Shown piece by piece: positions 58,876 to 64,000 of a DNA stretch of 64,000 bases. Made by a program: the position numbers and the translations under genes. Origin of the DNA: Acorus gramineus. Taxonomy: Eukaryota > Streptophyta > Magnoliopsida > Acorales > Acoraceae. The stretch's first letter is position 1. Each line of letters opens with the position of its first letter. The notes under the pieces were generated by a model. The model was not told the origin of the DNA and searched no databases. It was given only the letters and a program-made list of their open reading frames with translations. The DNA lies in the NCBI GenBank assembly GCA_030737835.1, contig CM060848.1, positions 9,365,252-9,429,251 of the forward strand. The letters run 5' to 3'.

Positions 58876-59193
58876 ATATCATAATTATAATTAATTATAT
58901 GGATGTATGGGTTTTTTTTAAAAGCATGGAAAGATAAATGCTTGGTCATAACCCATAATCTCACTTTGATAATTCCAGCAAAAAGAGCATTCCTTCTAAA
59001 GGCCATTACATTATATTCGATTTACATGAATCGAATAAGAGTTGTATGGTTCTGTTGAATGTCTTGGCCTTCATAAGAAATGTTCTTTTTGCTGAAATTA
59101 TCAGAGTGAGATTGTGGGTCTTGACCACGCATGTATCATTCTATGCTTTTAAAAAAACTTGTATATCTATATAATTAATTATAATGTATCATC
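58876..59193. repeat. Near-perfect ~130-bp inverted repeat (hairpin)
   Basis: Left arm about 58,876-59,006, right arm about 59,063-59,193. Paired landmarks: 'ataattataattaattatat', 'ttttaaaagcat', 'ataatctcact', 'gataatt(c/t)cagcaaaaag', 'aaggcca'. Roughly 86% of positions pair by eye in the best 97 bases. The 56-base loop has its own small palindrome (attcgat/atcgaat). It could be a fold-back MITE or a source of hairpin RNA. Confidence 0.75.
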
Positions 59194-59688
59194 AGAAATA
59201 TTGTCTTACTCTTGATATATTTATGCTTCTCAATGCAAACATATATTACATTTTTAATGACTTATATACCTGTCTGTTATCAGTTATACGATCACCAACA
59301 TCTTCATATTTGATGATGTCAAAGTCTTGCGTAGCTAGAGTAGTTTGACATAAAAAGAGTAGCATAATTGAGATGCAAACAACTATGAGGTTTCCTTACA
59401 AACAACATTGTGAATAATAAGCATATGATGTAATAGAAAATATTTTAAAATGACATTCATAGTGTTTGTTGGAGTGCATGCATAAAGATTACAAAGATAG
59501 AAGAGATGAGGCTTACTATGGTGATTTAAAGAAAACTTTAATTATAACTTTTTCTCCTTGATGAGTGGAACCGAATTAATCAGAAGAACTGTACATGATG
59601 AAAGAGAGTTGATAGTAGTTTGTTTATATAGTGAAAGAAAATTCCATAATAGGAATATCACAACTATTGTTATAAACTAAGTAGAATA
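59194..59688. other. AT-rich intergenic DNA
   Basis: No gene, repeat or terminus recognised. Confidence 0.5.
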
Positions 59689-59729
59689 CACTACAACAAA
59701 ATAGGGTTTTGATGACGGGCGAAAACCGT
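59689..59729 (+). mobile_element. Terminus of a CACTA (En/Spm) DNA transposon
   Basis: CACTACAACAAAATAGGG, then 'gatgacgggcgaaaaccgt', is the typical end of plant CACTA elements, preceded by ATA as a possible 3-bp target site. Only 41 bases are visible before a giant LTR interrupts it; the rest would lie beyond the window's right edge. Confidence 0.7.
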
Positions 59730-62700
59730 TGTCACGCCCCAGGGTGGCCGTCCCCGAGACGTGGCAATAGATAAAGTATCAGCTATCAAGTACAAGAGGT
59801 CAACAATGACTCTAATAAATAACACACAAAGCTGGCAAAACAATGATAACTGATAGTTCAACTAAAATGCGGAAGCATAAGAATATCAATAAGTCTGTAA
59901 ACCAAAACATTATTATAGACTCGAATACACAATCACTGTCCTGTGAGAGCCAAGTCTAATCCAAATAAAATACATCATGTGCAACACGCACGATTAACAA
60001 ATACATGACTCTAGGACTGCTGACAGCCTCGCACTCGCCAACCGCCGGACGGAACGCTCCACGCACATAAGACCGCGCCACAGGGAAGCTCCAGCTCCAC
60101 GCCCAACACCACCCCTGTAAAAGAAACAAGACACGAGGGGTGAGCTACAAGCTCAGTGAGTGGCTGGAAACCAAACACTATTACAACAATTCAATACTAA
60201 GGCAAATTCCTTTCGAGGAACAACATGGGTAGAAACCCAAAGGATAACAAGGTCACGCGACGGCGCGACCAACCTCACCCTCGCCCTCACTCCCGGAGGG
60301 AGGCTCTTGGGACACTCGGGGAGGAACAACTGTTAACCATAACACATGGTGTTTACTGGATAACAAGATACAACTGGTCTAACAACTATGAGGTAGAGAT
60401 ACACTACGATACCTCAAGCGTTAAACATAACATAGTACAACAAGTCCTTCCGCTATGAGGTAGAGATACACTACGATACCTCAAGCGTTAGGCGTAACAT
60501 ACCCAGAGTATACTCGACGGGTATAAGAGTCACGTGACGACGTGACTTCAACTCATCCTCACCCTAGCCCCCAGAGGGGTGACCCTAGGGACTTTTGGGA
60601 TAAATCCGTTTGCTCTACACCCTTCGTCATCCGGTAACCCTCTCCCGGGTAGCCTCTACCTGGTATACTCCCATGATCAATACATCTTGCCGCATGCATC
60701 GATAGTACCTATAGGTGGGGGCCCTCTGTCAGGACAGCTACAACGCCGGGCAGCATCGACACGGATCCGACGAAGAGGAGAACGATTCCACGCTCGCAAT
60801 ATCATTCGTTAGCCCTCTCCCGGGTAGCCTCTACCTGGTATACTCCCATGATCAGTACATCTTACCGCATAGATCGATAGTACCTACAGGTGCGCCCTCT
60901 ATCAAGACAGGTTGTCAAGACAGCTACAACCCGGGCCGCTTCAACACGGACGATATTGGGAGGAAATACTCCATGTTCGCAAAGCGAACCCAATGGAAAA
61001 GTCAACTACTCTCGATAATCACATACCGATGATATCGAATACTCTTGAACTCCCACACAGATGCGTCGCTCGGACGCGAGGAGTTACCTTTGCTCTCGCG
61101 CAGAAATAAGCCAAAGGCATATAACCCAACAGGCGGTTCATACACGTGCCTGGCACAGGTAGGCCTAACTTAATGCCATGGCCACCGGTTTAACAAAACC
61201 GATACAATAATGAATTCTCCTGAATTCCATATGAGTGTATCACATGGATGCAAGGGCCATTACATCACTTGTACTCTAACTAATAAGGTACAACTCGACT
61301 AAGGGTCATACCCATGCCTAGCACGAGTAGACAAAATTAGTCTAACATGCGCATAATATAATAGGAGAATTCTACTGTAGTTATGTACATAAACCACATG
61401 CACGATAACATAATAATTAATCATGGGGGTACTCCCTAACATGGATAAAAGCATAAACAACATATCATGCATACATGGTATGGCCTAATTAAACATGCAT
61501 ACAAGGCCATTAGTCATACAAGCATACAAGTATACCCTAACATGCGTTGGATATCACCAACTTAAAAGGGAAGGGTCAAGCGCGATCTCGCGCATTAACA
61601 GGTGCATGCCAATATTCCCAAACAACCCTGAGTCAAGTAGGAACCACATCTACTTACTCAGTTCGCACAAAAAGAGAGGGCGAGAGAGAGCTCATTATCT
61701 CTAGAAGTTGGTCATAGATTTGCCCCATTAGCATGAGCGCAACAACTACACCACACCCTCAAGTCTTATTGCAAGGGAATATTAGGCATGTGCCTGTTTA
61801 TTAACCCAGGCTTAATCATGCTGGATATTACTAATAATAGGGTAGTATTACTAGAAGGGATTACCTAAGTCATGCCATATTCTATACACCCATATAAACA
61901 CACAAGATACATGCAACCATGATCATTCACACATAAATACTATACATAGGCCAGTATAAGGTAGAATAAGAGGGTTCTACGCAATATACGAGTTATAATA
62001 ACCTAGCATGCAAATAGCTAGCATATTATGGGTCAGACATGACCACACTACTTATCTAAATAAGTAGTATAGTTAGGGTGCCCAACGGATGCGCGACGCA
62101 TGACTACGTGCATCCAACGCTTCCCGAAGGGTTGGATCGAACCACTCACCGATACCCGGGTCGTCGCGCATCCAACCGACGAGATCTGCAAGGCAAGGGC
62201 ATCAAAAGGGGTGAGTACCTCAAACAAAGACTACCTAACTCCTGATAGTTTCCACAACATGCATAACAACTCCTTGACACACAATCAAGCAAAACTGGTA
62301 AATCTGCTGCAACCAGCCCTACAATTTGATCTCCACAGCACCAAATACACATCCAAAAATTATGAAATAAATCATACACGTTCACTGACATGTTGGGATC
62401 ATAATCCATGAAGACATCATAATCTGATTTAATCTCTAAATGCCCGAAATAAAATATTGCCAGACACTGGTCAATTCCTACACGAATCTGGACAGTCCAT
62501 GCAAAACAGGTCATAACTTACAACACAGATATCATATTGACACCAAATTTCATATATAACATCTAGACACATAGACGATCATATTACATGCAGACATAAG
62601 CCTCAATATATGCCTCTAGGTACTAGTTCCGAGGGTATCTTAAGGAGACACAAATCTGCCTTACTACCACACAAAACCACCACCATCCATGCATAAACAC

Positions 62701-64000
62701 AAACACCTCATGTGCAGCAGCAATTACACATAAAAACATCCTCTCAACAGCACCCAAATGTGCTACAAAACCAGAAAAGAAGAGGGAAAGGCTTACCAAG
62801 AGAGGGGGAGGGAAAGGGGGAGGTGCGGGGGCTCTCGAGCGCACCCACGACCACCACGACCACCACTACCACTACCACCACCTCCTTTGCTTCTCTTCTT
62901 CATGGCTAGACCAAGGGAAGGGGGGAAAAACAGGGGAACATGAGGGGAGGCATGAGAGGGAGGAGAAACATCAATACAACACATATAACCAATGCATACT
63001 CACTAACCCTTCTCTTTGATCATCCCTTCCAAGCACTCTTCTTCTTGCTTCTTCCTCCTCCTTCCCACACAAAGAGGGGAAAAAGAGACCAGAGAGAGAG
63101 AGAGAGACAAAATAGAGTGATTTTTGGATGGAGAGAGAGAGGGGTGTGCAAAGGGTGACAAAAGTCACTTGGGGGTGCACACAAGGGAAAAATGGGGGGT
63201 GAGGTTAAGCATAAAGTCACCCATGTCAGTATTGGATTTCGGTGAAAGGGGGAAAAGGGAAAGAAAAGGGGTAGGCGCCTTCTCTTCCTTCCTCCACGGC
63301 TCCTCCTCCGGTGGTCTGTGCGTGTGTGGGGGTTCTTCGGAGGCTTGGATCCGGAGAGCTGCGCCTTGGCGGGCTCGGTCGGATCGTCTCTCGGAAGGGG
63401 TGGTGGGGGGTTTTCGTTCCTGGCTGAGACGACCGACGGGTCCTCAAGAGGATTCAGGGGTTGTTGTGATCGCCACCTGCTTTTCTCAAAAGCAGGAAAA
63501 GTTGGGGGGGGGGTTTGATCGCCTTCGTGGGGAGTTTGTGGTGTCTCCACTCTGAGACACGGATATGCCGTACACAGAGGTGAAGACAGGGATCCTTTTC
63601 TGCTTTGGGAACCTAACTAAAGGAGAATTGGGACTTGAGGTGGGCTAGGGAAGGGCCGGCTAATTGGTTTTAGCCACCTTGTGGGGGGCGGCTAGTTGGG
63701 AATAGCCGCCTAGTGTCAGGTTCAATTTGGGCAAAACCTGGGTAGGGTTTGGGTTTGGTTTTGGCAGGGGTTAAAACTAGGTTCAACCTGGGTTTTGGAG
63801 AGTAGATTTGGAGAGTGGTTTGGTGTATGAAATAGGTTTCTCTCTCACTTTTCTCTCAAGGGTTTTTGAAGTGGTGGTGTGGGCTTGATGGTTGGGAATG
63901 GGTTGTTGGAGGTTATTGATGTGTATTGATTATTAATTGATGATGATATGAATGCTTTAGAGACCCCCTATTTATAGTAAAAAAAGGGGTATGGGAATGT
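59730..64000 (-). mobile_element. Giant LTR, subfamily B, runs off the right edge
   Basis: Starts TGTCACGCCCCAGGG (the complement of the subfamily A end) inside the CACTA terminus; possible 5-bp target ACCGT. At least 4.27 kb lie in the window with no gag or pol. Read on the minus strand: TATA-like 'actataaatag' (63,969-63,979), leader, GA/CT tracts, a donor-like CTTG|GTAAGCC near 62,790, an acceptor-like TTGCAG|ATCT near 62,192, then the conserved segment after it, and paired repeats of about 165 bp (60,625-60,900) and 75 bp (60,380-60,500). It shares layout and many short blocks with subfamily A but is diverged. Whether it is a solo LTR or part of a longer element cannot be told here. Confidence 0.75.

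Overview
The window is nuclear DNA of a flowering plant. It has a two-intron R2R3-MYB gene, a nine-exon gene of the Arabidopsis At4g15545 type, AT-rich intergenic DNA with many MITEs, and nested plant transposons (hAT, Mutator-like, CACTA, Ty1-copia, Ty3-gypsy). The very GC-rich first exon of the second gene hints at a monocot, but this is weak evidence and the species cannot be named from the sequence.

Only two host genes are well supported. The MYB gene (7,452-10,029, +) has a TATA box about 70 bases upstream, three exons in perfect phase (272 aa), a fold-back MITE in intron 2 and a duplicated segment downstream. The At4g15545-like gene (38,447-44,378, -) has nine exons that join in phase to 333 aa and a 3.9 kb second intron. 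A 13 kb Mutator-like element (MULE) begins about 97 bases upstream of its ATG, so its original promoter now lies, if anywhere, beyond 57,462.

The rest is transposable elements. 1-5,060: a piece of a giant LTR, a 5'-truncated hAT transposon and an LTR-like remnant. 11,500-16,000: two related Tourist-like MITEs and a long-TIR element. 17,180-19,980: a decayed Ty3-gypsy element (-) and a LINE fragment. 20,637-22,437: a TIR element holding GC-rich gene-like segments. 22,813-23,290: a hAT MITE with a perfect 8-bp target duplication. 23,340-25,540: two relatives of the giant LTR. 28,774-34,185: a very young, whole-looking Ty1-copia element with identical LTRs and a GC-rich repetitive leader. 44,475-57,462: a MULE carrying a transposase gene and a plant-mobile-domain (PMD) gene, both on the minus strand. 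58,000-59,700: a gag fragment, a hAT-like terminus, a MITE, a fold-back hairpin and a CACTA end. 59,730 to the right edge: another giant LTR.

The most striking structure is in the MULE. Two solo copies of one giant LTR family (3,444 and 3,400 bp, each with its own perfect 5-bp target duplication) sit in the transposase gene in opposite orientation, 436 bp apart. Their presumed promoters face each other across the catalytic core of the transposase. The MULE termini also carry eight copies of a GGAGACGG...CCGTCTCC palindrome. The giant LTRs of two subfamilies share a splice-donor-like and acceptor-like pair and a conserved segment after the acceptor, which is unusual for LTRs.
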